DNA of 64,000 nucleotides from Aristolochia californica (Eukaryota; Streptophyta; Magnoliopsida; Piperales; Aristolochiaceae), in the NCBI GenBank assembly GCA_029961685.1, contig JARWKL010000007.1:21089013-21153012 (forward strand), given 5' to 3'. The position numbers were made by a program, and so were the translations under genes. Shown in pieces: positions 12,793-24,894 of the stretch. Below the pieces are notes generated by a model. It did not search any database, was not told the origin of the DNA, and saw only the letters and a list, made by a program, of their open reading frames with translations. Position 1 is the first letter of the stretch, and the number at the start of each line of letters is the position of its first letter.

Positions 12793-13466
12793 GCCCGTTA
12801 CGCATGACAAATCACTTTACAATCATCTATGATTGTTAGCTCAACTTTTTGAATATGGGCAAAATAATGGCTTGTTTGACTCGGGTAAATATCCCACCGC
12901 ACGTTCACTTGAGAATTTAATGAGCGTTTCTTATTCTCTTTAAAAGCTTCAGATCCATAGGTCATTTGAATCTTTAACATGTTTCTGGCATGCGTATCCA
13001 TTTTTAAAACATGTGTAGAAAAAATCTCTTTCATGTAAAATTCCATGATATTAGTTTTGGACTAGTGGAATTTCCCAAACTTGGATAACAAAACTTTTGT
13101 GTTCATTTGTGGTGTGTGAATAAATTTTCTTCATTTACTTTTTTTATTGTTTTAAACTTTTTCCGTACATCAACTATGAAATTTTCATTTTGCTATGATC
13201 TATTTGCCTTTTTTGTTTACGGGATGAAGGGAGAGCCAAAAACTTGAAGTTTTGATTTAAGAAAAATGTGCACATCTAAAATGGAAACGCACAATGCACA
13301 TATGTAGAGAGAGATAATTCCAAAGAGTGTCTGTTATTTTTAGGGATTGTAAGCACCTTTTCGTTTTTATATGTCAGGTTCTGCATTCGTTGGGAAAAAT
13401 GGGTTGCGGAGGATTTTTAACTGAGTGTTGAATTGCAATCCATAAGTCATTACATACAAAAATATA
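12793..13466 (+). repeat. Reference C-family monomer
   Basis: This is a typical complete C monomer (674 bp). Family-specific words in order: gttagctcaactttttgaat, tttctggcatgc, gatattagttttggac, gtgtgaataaattttcttc, gccttttttgtttacggg with gagagc, cacatatgtag, gtaagcaccttttcg and atgggttgcggagg, then the gttgaattgcaatcc ending shared with A. On the minus strand C reads as an open frame of about 82 codons (12798-13046); this is a property of the repeat consensus and is not taken as a gene. Confidence 0.9.
12819..12836. repeat. 18-bp dyad at monomer start (exemplar)
   Basis: ACAATCATCTATGATTGT has 8-bp perfectly complementary arms around CT, about 26 bp after the phasing motif. It recurs in most B and C monomers; A monomers keep a 6-bp-arm version (aatcatctatgatt). 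It could form a small hairpin or bind a dimeric protein; function is unknown. Confidence 0.75.
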
Positions 13467-13626
13467 GCCCGTTATGCGTGATAAATCACATTACAATCAT
13501 CTATGATTAATTATGTCAGCTTTTTGCAAATGGGTAAATATCCCACGCCAAGTTCACTTGAGAATTTAATGAGCGTTTGTTATTCTCTTTAAAAGCTTTG
13601 CATCCACAGTTCATTTGCATCTTTAA

Positions 13627-13641
13627 CATGTTTCAAACATG
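13627..13641. repeat. 15-bp dyad specific to A monomers (exemplar)
   Basis: CATGTTTCAAACATG is a perfect 7-bp-arm palindrome around one base. B has tttcaagcatgc and C has tttctggcatgc at the same place, which break the symmetry. It recurs in most A copies. Confidence 0.7.
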
Positions 13642-16051
13642 CATATCCATTTTTAAAACATGTGTGGATGAAATCTCTTTCTTGCAAAATTCCAAGCTAT
13701 TAGGGTTAAACTAGTGGAATTTCCCAAAATTGGATAACAAAACTTTTGTGTTCATTTGTGTTGGGTGAATAAATTTTCTTTATTTACATTTTTTATTGTT
13801 TTAAATTTTTTCCATACATCAACTATAAAATTGTCATTTTGGGGTAAGCTTTTTGCCTTGTTTGTTTTCAGGATGAAGGGAGAGCGAAAAGTCAAAGTTT
13901 TGATTTATATAAAAAGTGTACATTTAGAAAGGAAAAGCACAATGCACAATTGCAGGGAGAGATAATTCCAAAGAGTGTCTGTAATTTTTAGGGATTGTAA
14001 GCTCTTTTTAGTTTTTATACCTCAGGTTTTGCAATCATCGGGAAAAATTGGTGGCAGAGGATTTTTAACTGAGTGTTAAATTGCAATCCATAAGTCATTT
14101 CATACAAAAATATAGCCCGTTACGCATGATAAATCACATTACAATCATCTATGACTAATTATGTCAGCTTTTTGCAAATGGGCAAAATATTGACATGTTT
14201 GGTTTGGTTAAATATCCCACCGCAGGTTCACTTGAGAATTTAATGAGCGTTTGTTATTCTATTTGAAAGCTTTGCTTCCATAGCTCATTTGCATATTTAA
14301 CATGTTTCCAACATGCATATCCATTTTTAAAACATGTGTGGATGAAATCTCTTTCTTGTAAAATTCCAAGCAATTAGGGTTAAACAAGTGGAATTTCCAA
14401 AAATAGGATAACAAAATTTTTGTGTTCATTTGGGTTGGGTGAATAAATTTTCTTTATTTATATTTTTTATTTTTTTAAATTTTTTCCATACATCAACTAT
14501 AAACTTTTCATTTTGTTGTAAGTTTTTTCCCTTGTTTGTTTTCAGGATGAAGGGAGAGCGAAAAGTCAAAGTTTTGATTTAAGAAAAAAGTGTACATCTA
14601 AAATGGAAAAGCACAATGCACAATTGTAGGGAGAGATAATTCCAAAGAGTGTCTATAACTTTTAGGGATTGTAAGCTCTTTTTAGTTTTTATATCTCAGG
14701 TTTGCAATCGTCGGGAAAAATTGGTGGTAGAGGATTTTTAACTGAGTGTTGAATTGCAATCCATAAGTCATTTCATAAAAAAATATAGCCCGTTACGCAT
14801 GATAAATCACTTTACAATCATATATGATTAATTATGTTAGCTTTTTGCAAATGGGCCAAATAATGGCATGTTTGACTTGGGTAAATATCCCACCGCAAGT
14901 TTACTTGAGAATTTTTTGAGTGTTTGTTGTTCTCTTTAAGAGCTTTGCATCCATAGCTCATTTGCATCTTTAACATGTTTCAAACATGCATATCCATTTT
15001 TAAAACATGTGGGGATAAATGCTATTTCTTGCCAAATTCCAAGCTATTAGGGTTAAACTAGTGGAATTTCCCAAAATTGGATAACAAAACTTTTGTGTCA
15101 TTTGTGTTGGGAGAATAAATTTTCTTTATTTATATTTTTTATTGTTTCAAATTTTGTCTATACATCAACTATAAAATTTTCATTTTGTTGTAAGCTTTTT
15201 GCCTTGTTTGTTTTCGGGATGAAGGGAGAGCGAAAAGTCAAAGTTTTGATTTAAGAAAAGAATGTACATCTAAAATGGAAAAGCATAATGCAAAATTGTA
15301 GGGAGAGATAATTCCAAAGAGTGTCGGTAATCTTTAGGGATTGTAAGCTCTTTTTAGTTTTTATATCTCAGGTTTTGCAATCGTCGGGAAAAATTGGTGG
15401 CAGAGGATTTTTAACTGAGTGTTGAATTGCAATCCATAAGTCATTTCATACAAAAATATAGCCCGCTACGCATGATAAATCACTTTACAATCATCTATGA
15501 TTGTTAGATCAAATTTTTGAAAATGGGCACAATAATGACTTGTTAGACTCGGGTAAATAACCCACCTCACGTTCACTTGATAATTTAATGAGCATTCGTT
15601 ATACTCTATAAAAGCTATGGATCCATAGGTCATTTGAATCTTTAACATGTTTCAAGCATGTATATCCTTTTTAAAACATGTGTAGAAAAAATCTCCTTCA
15701 TGTAAAATTCCAAGCTTAATAGGGTTGGACTAATGGCATTTCCCAAACTTGGATAACAAAACTTTTGTGTTCATTTGTGGTGTGTGAATAGATATTTTTT
15801 ATTTACATTAGTTATTATTTTTAATATTTTCCACACATGAACTATAAAATTTTTATTCTGATGTGATCTTTTTTGCCTTTTTGCTTTACGGGATGAAGGG
15901 GGAGCGAAAACTCAAAGTTTTGATTTAAGAGAAAAGTATACATCTAAAATTGAAATGCACAATGCACAAATGTAGAGAAATATTTTTCCAAAGACTGTCT
16001 GTTTTTTTAGGGATCTTATGCACTTTTTCGTTTTTATATCTAAGGTTTTGC

Positions 16052-16082
16052 AATCGTCGGGAAACGGGGGAGGCGGGCGATT
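16052..16082 (+). other. B-specific G-rich tract bracketed by AATCG/CGATT (exemplar)
   Basis: Near the 3' end of each B monomer the AT-rich repeat contains a 20-base G-rich stretch with runs GGG, GGGGG, GG and GGG (16058-16077), flanked by AATCG (16052-16056) and its reverse complement CGATT (16078-16082). A and C have gggaaaaattggtgg or gggaaaaatgggttg instead. With only three G3 runs it is an imperfect quadruplex candidate at best. Confidence 0.6.
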
Positions 16083-16808
16083 TTTAACTGAGTGTTGACT
16101 TCAAATCCATAAGTCATTTCTTACCAAAATATAGCCCGTCACGCATGAGAAATCAATTTACAACCATCTATGATTGTTAGCTCAACTTTTTGAATACGGG
16201 CAAAATAATGGCTTGTTTGACTCGGGCAAATATCCCACCGCCCGTTCACTTGAGAATTTAATGAGCGTTTGTTATTCTCTGTAAAAGCTTTGGATCCATG
16301 GGTCATTTGAACCTTTACATTTTTTCTGGCATGCCTATCCATTTTTACAACATGTGTAGAAAAAATCTCCTTCATGTAAAATTCCAAGATATTAGTTTTG
16401 GACTAGTGGAATTTCCCAAACTTGTATAATAAAAATTGTGTGTTCATTTGTGGTGTGTGAATAAATTTTCTTCATTTACGTTTTTTTATTGTTTTAAACT
16501 TTTTCCATACATCAACTATGAAATTTTCATTTTGCAATGATCTATTTTCCTTTTTTGTATACGAGATGAAGGGAGAGCGAAAAACTCAAAGTTTTGATTT
16601 AAGAAAAATGTGTACATCTAAAACGGAAATGTACAATGCGCATATGTAGAGAGAGATAATTCCAAAGAGTTTCTAGAATTTTTAGGGATTGTAAGCACCT
16701 TTTCGTTTTTATATCTCAGGTTTTGAAATCGTCGGGAAAAATGGGTTGCGGAGGATTATTAACTAAGTGTTGAGTTGCACTGAATAAGTCATTTCATACA
16801 AAAATATA

Positions 16809-19504
16809 GCCCGTTACGCTTGAAATATCAAATTACAATCATCTATGATTAATTATGTCAACTTTTTGCAAATGGCCAAAATAATGGCATGTTTGACTCG
16901 GGTAAATATCCCACCGCAAGTTCACTTGAGAATTCAATGAGCGTTTGTTATTCTCTGTAAAAGCTTTGCATCCATAGCTCATTTGCATCTTTAACATGTT
17001 TCAAACATGCATATCCATTTTTAAAACATGTGTGGATGAAATCTCTTTCTTGCAAAATTCCAAGCTATTAGGGTTAAACTAGTGGAATTTCCAAAAATTG
17101 GATAACAAAAATTTTGTGTTCATTTGTGTTGGGCGAATAAATTTTCTTTATTTATATTTTTTATTGTTTTAAATTTTTTCCATACATCAACTATAAAATT
17201 TTCATTTTTTTGTAAGCTTTTTGCCTTGTTTGTTTTCAGGATGAAGGGAGAGCGAAAAGTCAACGTTTTGATTTAAGAAAAACGTGTACATCTAAAATGG
17301 AAAAGCACAATGCACAATAGTAGGGAGAGATAATTCCAAAGTGTGTCTGTAATTTTTAGCGATTGTAAGCTCTTTTTAGTTTTTAAATCTCAGGTTTTGC
17401 AATCGTCGGGAAAAATTGGTGGCAGAGGATTTTTAACTGAGTGTTGAATTGCAATCCATAAGTCATTTCATAAAAAAAAATAGCCCGTTACGCATGATAA
17501 ATCACATTACAATCATCTATGATTAATTATGTCAGCTTTTTGCAAATGGGCAAAATAATGGCATGTTTGACTCGGGTAAATATCCCACCGCAAGTTCACT
17601 TTAAAATTTAATGAGCGTTTTTTATTCTCTTTAAAAGCTTTGCATCCATAGCTCATTTGCATCTTTAACATGTTTCAAACATGCATATCCATTTTTAAAA
17701 CATGTGTGGATGAAATATCTTTCTTCCAAAATTCCAAGCTATTAGGGTTAAACTAGTGGAATTTCCAAAAATTGGATAACCAAAATTTTATGTTCATTTG
17801 TGTTGGGTGAATAAATTTTATTTATTTATATTTTTTATTGTTTTAAATTGTTTCCATACATCAACTATAAAATTTTCATTTTGTTGTAAGCTTTTTGCCT
17901 TTTTGTTTTCGAGATGAAGGGAGAGCGAAAAGTCAAAGTTTTGATTTAAGAAAAGAGTGTACATCTAAAATGGAAAAGCACAATGCAGAATTGTAGGGAG
18001 AGATAATTCCAAAGAGTGTCTGTAATTTTTAGGGATTGTAAGCTCTTTTTAATTTTTATATCTCAGGTTTTGCAATCGTAGGGAAAAATTGGTGGTAGAG
18101 GATTTTTAACTGACTGTTGTATTGCAATCCATAAGACATTTCATACAAAAATATGGCCCGTTATGCATGATAAATCACTTTACAATCATCTATGATTGTT
18201 AGATCAAATTTTTGAAAATGGGAAAATTAATGACTTGTTAGACTCAGAAAAATATCCCACCGCACGTTCACTTGAGAATTTAATGAGCGTTTGTTATTCT
18301 CTTTAAAAGCTTTGGATCCATAGGTCATTTGAATCTTTAACTTGTATCAAGCATGCGTATCCATTTTTAAAACATGTGTAGAAAAAATCTCCTTCATGTA
18401 AAATTCCAAGCTTAATAGGGTTGGACTAATGGAATTTCCCAAACAAGGATAACAAAATTTTTGTGTTCATTTGTGGTGTGTGAATAGATATTTTTTATTT
18501 ACATTAGTTATTATTTTAAATATTTTTCACACATCAACTATAAAAAAAAAATTTGTTGTGATCTTTTTTGCCTTTTTTGTTTACGGGATGAAGGGGGAAC
18601 GAAAACTCAAAGTTCTGATTTAAGAAAAAAGTGTATATCTAAAATGGAAATGCACAATGCACAAATGTAGAGAGAGATATTTTCAAAGAGTGTCTGTATG
18701 TTTTAGGGATCGTATGCACTTTTTCGTTTTTATATCTAAGGTTTTGCAATCGTCGGGAAACGGGGGAGGCGGGCAATTTTTAACTGAGTGTTGACTTCAA
18801 ATCCATAAGTCATTTCTTACAAAAATATAGCTCGTTAAGTATGAAAAATCACTTTACAATCATCTATGATTGTTAGCTCAACTTTTTGAATATGGGCAAA
18901 ATAATGGCTTCTTTGACTCGGGCAAATATCCCACAACATGTTCACTTGAGAATTTAATGAGTGTTTATTATTCTCTTTAAAAGCTTTGGATCCATAGGTC
19001 ATTTGAATCTTTAACATGTTTCTGGCATGCATATCCATTTTTAAAACATGTGTAGAAAAAATCTCCTTCATGTAAAATTCCATAATATTAGTTTTGGACT
19101 AGTGGAATTTCCCAAACTTGGATAACAAAACTTTTGTGTTCATTTGTATTGTGTGAATAAATTTTCTTCATTGAATTTTTTTATTTCTTTAAACTTTTTT
19201 CGTACGTCAACTATGAAAATTTTCATTTTGCTGTGATCTATTTGCCTTTTTTGTTTACGGGATGAAGGGAGAGCGAAAAACTCGAAGTTTTGATTTAAGG
19301 GTTGAGGGTACATCTAAAACGGAAATGCACAATGCACATATGTAGAGAGTGATAATTCCAAAGAGTGTGTGTAATTTTTAGGGATTGTAAGCACCTTTTC
19401 ATTTTTATATCTCAGGTTTTGCAATCGTCGGGAAAAATGGGTTGTAGAGGATTTTTAACTGAGTGTTGAATTGCAATCCATAAGTCATTTGATAAAAAAA
19501 TATA
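16809..19504 (+). repeat. Tetrameric HOR unit 9: A-A-B-C
   Basis: Monomers start at 16809 (A1), 17483 (A2), 18156 (B) and 18830 (C); total ~2.70 kb. A1 has ttttcaggatgaag. A2 has ttcgagatgaag, ttaaattgtttccatac, gaaaagagtg and cataagacatttc. The same A1/A2 split recurs in the next unit, so the tetramer is a true repeated unit. Confidence 0.92.
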
Positions 19505-22191
19505 GCCCGTTACGCATGATAAATCACATTACAATCATCTATGATTAATTACGTCAGCTTTTTGCAAATGGGCAAAATAATGGCATGTTTGACTCCGGTA
19601 AATATCCCACCGCAAGTTCACTTGAGAATTTAATGAGTGTTTGTTGTTCTCTTGAAAACCTTTGGATCCATAGGTCATTTGCATCTTTAACATGTTTCAA
19701 ACATGCATATCCATTTTAAAACATGTGTGGATGAAATCTCTTGCTTGCAAAATTCCAAGCTATCAGGGTTAAACTAGTGGAATTTCCCAAAATTGGATAA
19801 CATAACTTTTGTATTCATTTGTGTTGGGTGAATAAATTTTCTTTATTTATATTTTTTATTGTTTTAAATTTTTTCCATACATCAACTATAAAATTTTCAT
19901 TTTATCGTAAGCTTTTTGCCTTGTTTCTTTTCAGGATGAAGGGAGAGCGAAAAGTCAAAGTTTTGATTTAAGAAAAAAGTGTACATCTAAAATGGAAAAG
20001 CACAATGCACAATTGTAGGGAGAGATAATTCCAAAGAGTGTCTGTAATTTTTAGGGATTGTAAGCTTTTTTTAGTTTTTATATCTCAGGTTTTGCAATTA
20101 AATATGTGGCAGAGGATTTTTTTCTGAGTGTTGAATTGCAATCCATAAGTCATTTCATACAAAAATATAGCCCGTTACGCATGATAAATCAGATTACAAT
20201 TATCTATGATTAATTATGTCAGCTTTTTGCAAATGGGCAAAATAATGGCATGTTTGACTCGGGTAAATATCCCATCGCAAGTTCACTTGAGAATTTTGAT
20301 GAGCGTTTGTTATTCTCTTCAAAAGCTTTGCATCCATAGCTCATTTGCATCTTTAACATGTTTCAAACATGCATATCCATTTTTATAACATGTGTGGATG
20401 AAATATCTTTCTTGCAAAATTCCAAGCTATTAGGGTTAAACTAGTCGAATTTCCAAAAATTGGATAACAAAAATTTTCTGTTCATTTGTGTTGGGTGAAT
20501 AAATTTTCTTTATTTATATTTGTTATTGTTTTAAATTGTTTCCATACATCAACTATAAAATTTTCATTTTGTTCTAAGTTTTTTGCCTTGTTTATTTTCG
20601 AGATGAAGGGAGAGCGAAAAGTCAAATTTTGATTTAAGAAAAGAGTGTGCATCTAAAATCGAAAAGCACAACGCAAAATTATTGGGAGAGATAATTCCAA
20701 AGATTGTCTGTAATTTTTAGGGATTGTAAGCCCTTTGTAGTTTTTATGTATCAGGTTTTGCAATCATCGGGAATAATTGGTGGTTGAGGATTTTTAACTG
20801 CTGTTGAATAGCAATCCATAAGACATTTCATACAAAAATATAATCCGTTATGCATGATAAATCACTTTACAATCATCTATGATTGTTAGATCAAATTTTT
20901 GAAAATGGGAAAAATAATGAGTTGTTTGACTCGGGCAAATATCCCACCGCACGTTCACATGAGAATTTAATGACCGTTTGTTATTCTCTCTAAGAGCTTT
21001 GGATCCAAAGGTCATTTGAATCTTTAACATGTTTCAAGCATGCATATCCATGTTTAAAACACCTGTAGAAAAAATCTTCTTCATGTAAAATTCCAAGCTT
21101 AATAGGGTTGGACTAATGGAATTTCCCAAACTTGGATAACAAAACTTTTGTGTTCATTTGTGGTGTGTGAATAGATATTTTTTATTTACATTAGTTATTA
21201 TTTTAAATATTTTTCACACATCAACTATAAAATTTTTATTTTGTTGTGATCTTTTTTGCCTTTTTTGTTTACGGGATGAAGGGGGAGCGAAAACTCAAAG
21301 TTCTGATTTAAGAAAAAAGTGTACATCTAAAATGGAAATGCACAATGCACAAATGTAGAGAGGGATATTTCCAAAGAGTGTCTGTATGTTTTAGGGATCG
21401 TATGATCTTTTTTCATTTTTATATCTAAGGTTTTGCGATCGTCGGGAAATGGGGGAGGCGGGCGATTTTTAACTGAGTGTTGACTTCAAATCCGTAAGTC
21501 ATTTCTTACAAAAATATAGCCCGTTACACATGACAAATCACTTTACAATCATCTATGATTGTTAGCTCAACTTTTTGAATATGGGCAATATAATGGCTTG
21601 TTTGACTCGGGCAAATATCCCACCGTACGTTCACTTGAGAATTTAATGAGCGTTTGTTATTCTCTTTAAAAGCTTTGGATCCATAGGTCTTTGAATCTTT
21701 AACATGTTTCTTGCATGCATATCCATTTTTAAAACATGTGTAGAAAACATCTCCTTCATGTAAAATTCCAAGATATTAGTTTTGTACTAGTGGAATTTCC
21801 TAAACTTGGATAACAAAACTTTTGTGTTCATTTGGGGTGCGTGAATAAATTTTTTTCATTTAATTTTTTTATTGTTTTAAAATTTTTCCGTACATCAACT
21901 ATAAAATTTTCATTTTGCTGTGATCTATTTGCCTTTTTTGTTTACAGAATGAAGGGAGAGCAAAAAACGCAAAGTTTTGATTTATGAAAAATGTGTACAT
22001 CTAAAATGGAAATGCACAATGCACATTTGTAGAGAGAGATAATTCCAAAGAGTGTCTATAATTTTTAGGGATTGTAAGCACCTTTTCGTTTTTATATCTC
22101 AGGTTTTGCAATCGTTGGGAAAAATGGGTTGTGGAGGATTTTTAACTGAGTGTTGAATCGCAATCCATAATTCATTTCATACAAAAATATA
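19505..22191 (+). repeat. Tetrameric HOR unit 10: A-A-B-C
   Basis: Monomers start at 19505 (A1), 20170 (A2), 20843 (B) and 21519 (C). A1 has tttcaggatgaag; A2 has ttcgagatgaag, ttaaattgtttccatac, gaaaagagtg and cataagacatttc, matching unit 9 position for position. A1 also holds a short B/C-like patch (ggatccataggtc, about 19665-19677) inside otherwise A sequence, creating a BamHI word. Confidence 0.92.
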
Positions 22192-24894
22192 GCCCGTTAC
22201 GCATGATAAATCACATTACAATCATCTATGAGTAATTATGTCAACTTTTTGCAAATGGGCAAAATAATGGCATGTTTGACTCGGGTAAATATCCCACCGC
22301 AAGTTCACTTGAGAATTTAATGTGCGTTTGTTATTCTCTTTAAAATCTTTGCATCCATAGCTCATTTGCATCTTGAGCATGTTTCAAACATGCATATCCA
22401 TTTTTAAAACAAGTGTGGATGAAATATCTTTCTTGCAAAATTCCAAGCTATTAGGGTTAAACTAGTGGAATTTCATAAAATTGGATTACAAAACTTTTGT
22501 GTTCATTTGTGTTGGGTGAATAAATTTTCTTTATTTATATTTTTCATTGCTTTGAATTTTTTCCGTACATCAACTATAAAATTTTCATTTTGTTGGAAGC
22601 TTTTTGCCTTGTTTGTTTTCGGGATGAAGGGAGAGAGAAAAGTCAAAGTTTTGATTTAAGAAAAAAGTGTACATCTAAAATGGAAAAGCACAATGCACAA
22701 GTATAGGGAGACAAAATTCCAAAGAGTGTCTGTAAATTTTATCGATTGTAAGCTCTTTTAAGTTTTTATATCTCAGGTTTTTCAATCGTCGGGAAAAATT
22801 GGTGGCATTGGATTTTTAAGTGAGTGTTGAATTGCAATCCATAAGTCATTTCATACAAAAATATAGCCCGTTATGCATGATAAATCACATTACAATCATC
22901 TATGATTAATTATGTCAGCTTTTGGCAAATGGGCAAAATAATGGCATGTTTGACTCGAGGTAATATCCCACCGCAAGTTCACTTGAGAATTTAATAAGCG
23001 TTTGTTATTCGCTTTAAAATCTTTGGATCCATAGGTCATTTGCATCTTTAACATGTTCCAAACATGCATATCCATTTTTAAAACATGTGTGGAGGAAATC
23101 TCTTTCTTGCAAAATTCCAAGCTATTAGGGTTAAACTAGTGGAATTTCCCAAAATTGGATAACAAAACTTTTGTGTTCATTTGTGTTGGGTGAATAAATT
23201 TTGTTTATTTATATTTGTTATTGTTTTAAATTTTTTCCATACATCAACTATAAAATTTTTATTTTGTTGTAAGCTTTTTGCCTTGTTTGTTTTTGGGATG
23301 AAGGGAGAGCGAAAAGTCAAAGTTTTTATTTAAGAAAAGAGTGTACATCTAAATAAGCACAATGCACAATTGTAGGGAGAGAGAATTCCAAAGAGTGTCT
23401 GTAATTTTTCAGGATTGTAAGCTCTTTTGAGTTTTTATATCTCAGGTTTTGCAATCATCGGGAAAAATTGGTGGCAGAGGATTTTTAACTGAGTGTTGAA
23501 TTGCAATCCATAAGTCATTTCATACAAAAATATAGCCCGTTACGCATGATAAATCACTTTACAATCATCTATGATTGTTAGATAAAAATTTTTGAAAATG
23601 GGCAAAATAATGACTTGTTGGACTCGGGTAAATATCCCACTGCACGTTCACTTGAGAATTTAATGAGCATTGGTTATTCTCTTTAAAAGCTTTGGATCCA
23701 TAGGTCTTTTGAATCTTTAACATGTTTCAAGCATGCATATCCATTTTTAAAATATGTGTAGAAAAAATCTCCTTTATGTAAAATTCCAAGCTTAATAGGG
23801 TTGGACTAATGGAATTTTCCAAACTTGGATAACAAAACTTTTGTGTTAATTTGTGGTGTGTGAATAGATATTTTTTATTTACATTTGTTATTATTTTAAA
23901 TATTTTCCACACATCAACTATAAAATTTTTAATTTGTTGTGCTCTTGTTTGCCTTTTTTGTTGACGGGATGAAGGGGGATCGAAAACTCAAAGTTCTGAT
24001 TTAAGAGAAAAGTGTAAATCTAAAATGGAAATGCACAATGCACAAATGTAGAGAGCGATATTTCCAAAGAGTGTCTGTATGTTTTAGGGATCGTATGCAC
24101 TTTTTTCGTTTTTATATCTAAGGTTTTGCAATCGTCGGGAAACGGGGGAGGCGGGCGATTTTTAGCTGAGTATTAACATCAAATCCATAAGTCATTTCTT
24201 ACAAAAATATAGCTCGTACGCATGAAAAATCACTTTACAATCATCTATGAATGTTAGCTCAACGTTTTGAATATGGGCAAAATAATGGCTTGTTTGACTT
24301 GGGCAAAGCTCCCCCCGCACGTTCACTTGAGAATTTAATGAGCGTTTGTTATTCTCTTTAAAAGCTTTGGATCCATAGGTCATTTGAATCTTTAACATGT
24401 TTCTGGTATGCATATCCATTTTTAAAACATGTGTATAAAAAATCTCCTTCATGTAAAATTCCAAGAAATTAGTTTTGGACTAGTGGAATTTCCCAAACTT
24501 GGATAACAAAACTTTTGAGTTCATTTGTGGTGTGTGAATAAATTTTCTTCATTTAATTTTTTTATTGTTTTAAACTTTTTCCGTACATCAACTATGAAAT
24601 TTTCATTTTGCTGTGATCTATTTGCCTTTTTTGTTTATGGGATGAAGGGAGAGCGAAAAACTCGAAGTTTTGATTTAACAAAAATGTGTACATCTAAAAC
24701 GGAAATGCACAATCCACATATGTAGAGAGAGATAATTCGAAGGAGTGTCGTTAATTTTTAGGGATTGGAAGCACCTTTTCGTTTTTATATCTCAGGTTTT
24801 GCAATCATCGGGAAAAATGGGTTGCAGAGGATTTTTAATTGAGTGTTGAATTGCAATCCATAAGTCATTTCATACAAAAATATAGCTCGTTACG
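22192..24894 (+). repeat. Tetrameric HOR unit 11: A-A-B-C
   Basis: Monomers start at 22192 (A1), 22866 (A2), 23535 (B) and 24212 (C). A2 keeps the A2 mark gaaaagagtg and, like A1 of unit 10, contains a ggatccataggtc patch (about 23025-23037) from B or C. This is the last of three consecutive AABC units. Confidence 0.92.

Larger units (their letters stand above)
11434..13466 (+). repeat. HOR unit 7: A-B-C
   Basis: Monomers start at 11434 (A), 12117 (B) and 12793 (C). This is the last plain ABC unit before the A-duplicated region. The A uses tcccacgcc where most A copies have tcccaccgc, a variant shared with the A monomers at 7435, 13467 and 41491. Confidence 0.93.
13467..16808 (+). repeat. 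Pentameric HOR unit 8: A-A-A-B-C
   Basis: Monomers start at 13467, 14115 and 14788 (all A), 15461 (B) and 16134 (C). The first A is 648 bp, missing ~24 bp around 13531 (gcaaatgggtaaat), which removes the cataatggcatgtttgac-type segment. This unit opens the region with tandem A copies. Confidence 0.92.

Noticed and set aside
12970..13290. Imperfect inverted repeat within the monomer (tgcgtatccatttt against aaaatggaaacgca; tgcatatccatttt against aaaatggaaatgca in other copies)
   Set aside because: Arms are 14 bp with one mismatch and ~260 bp apart; in an AT-rich 675-bp unit this is close to chance expectation.
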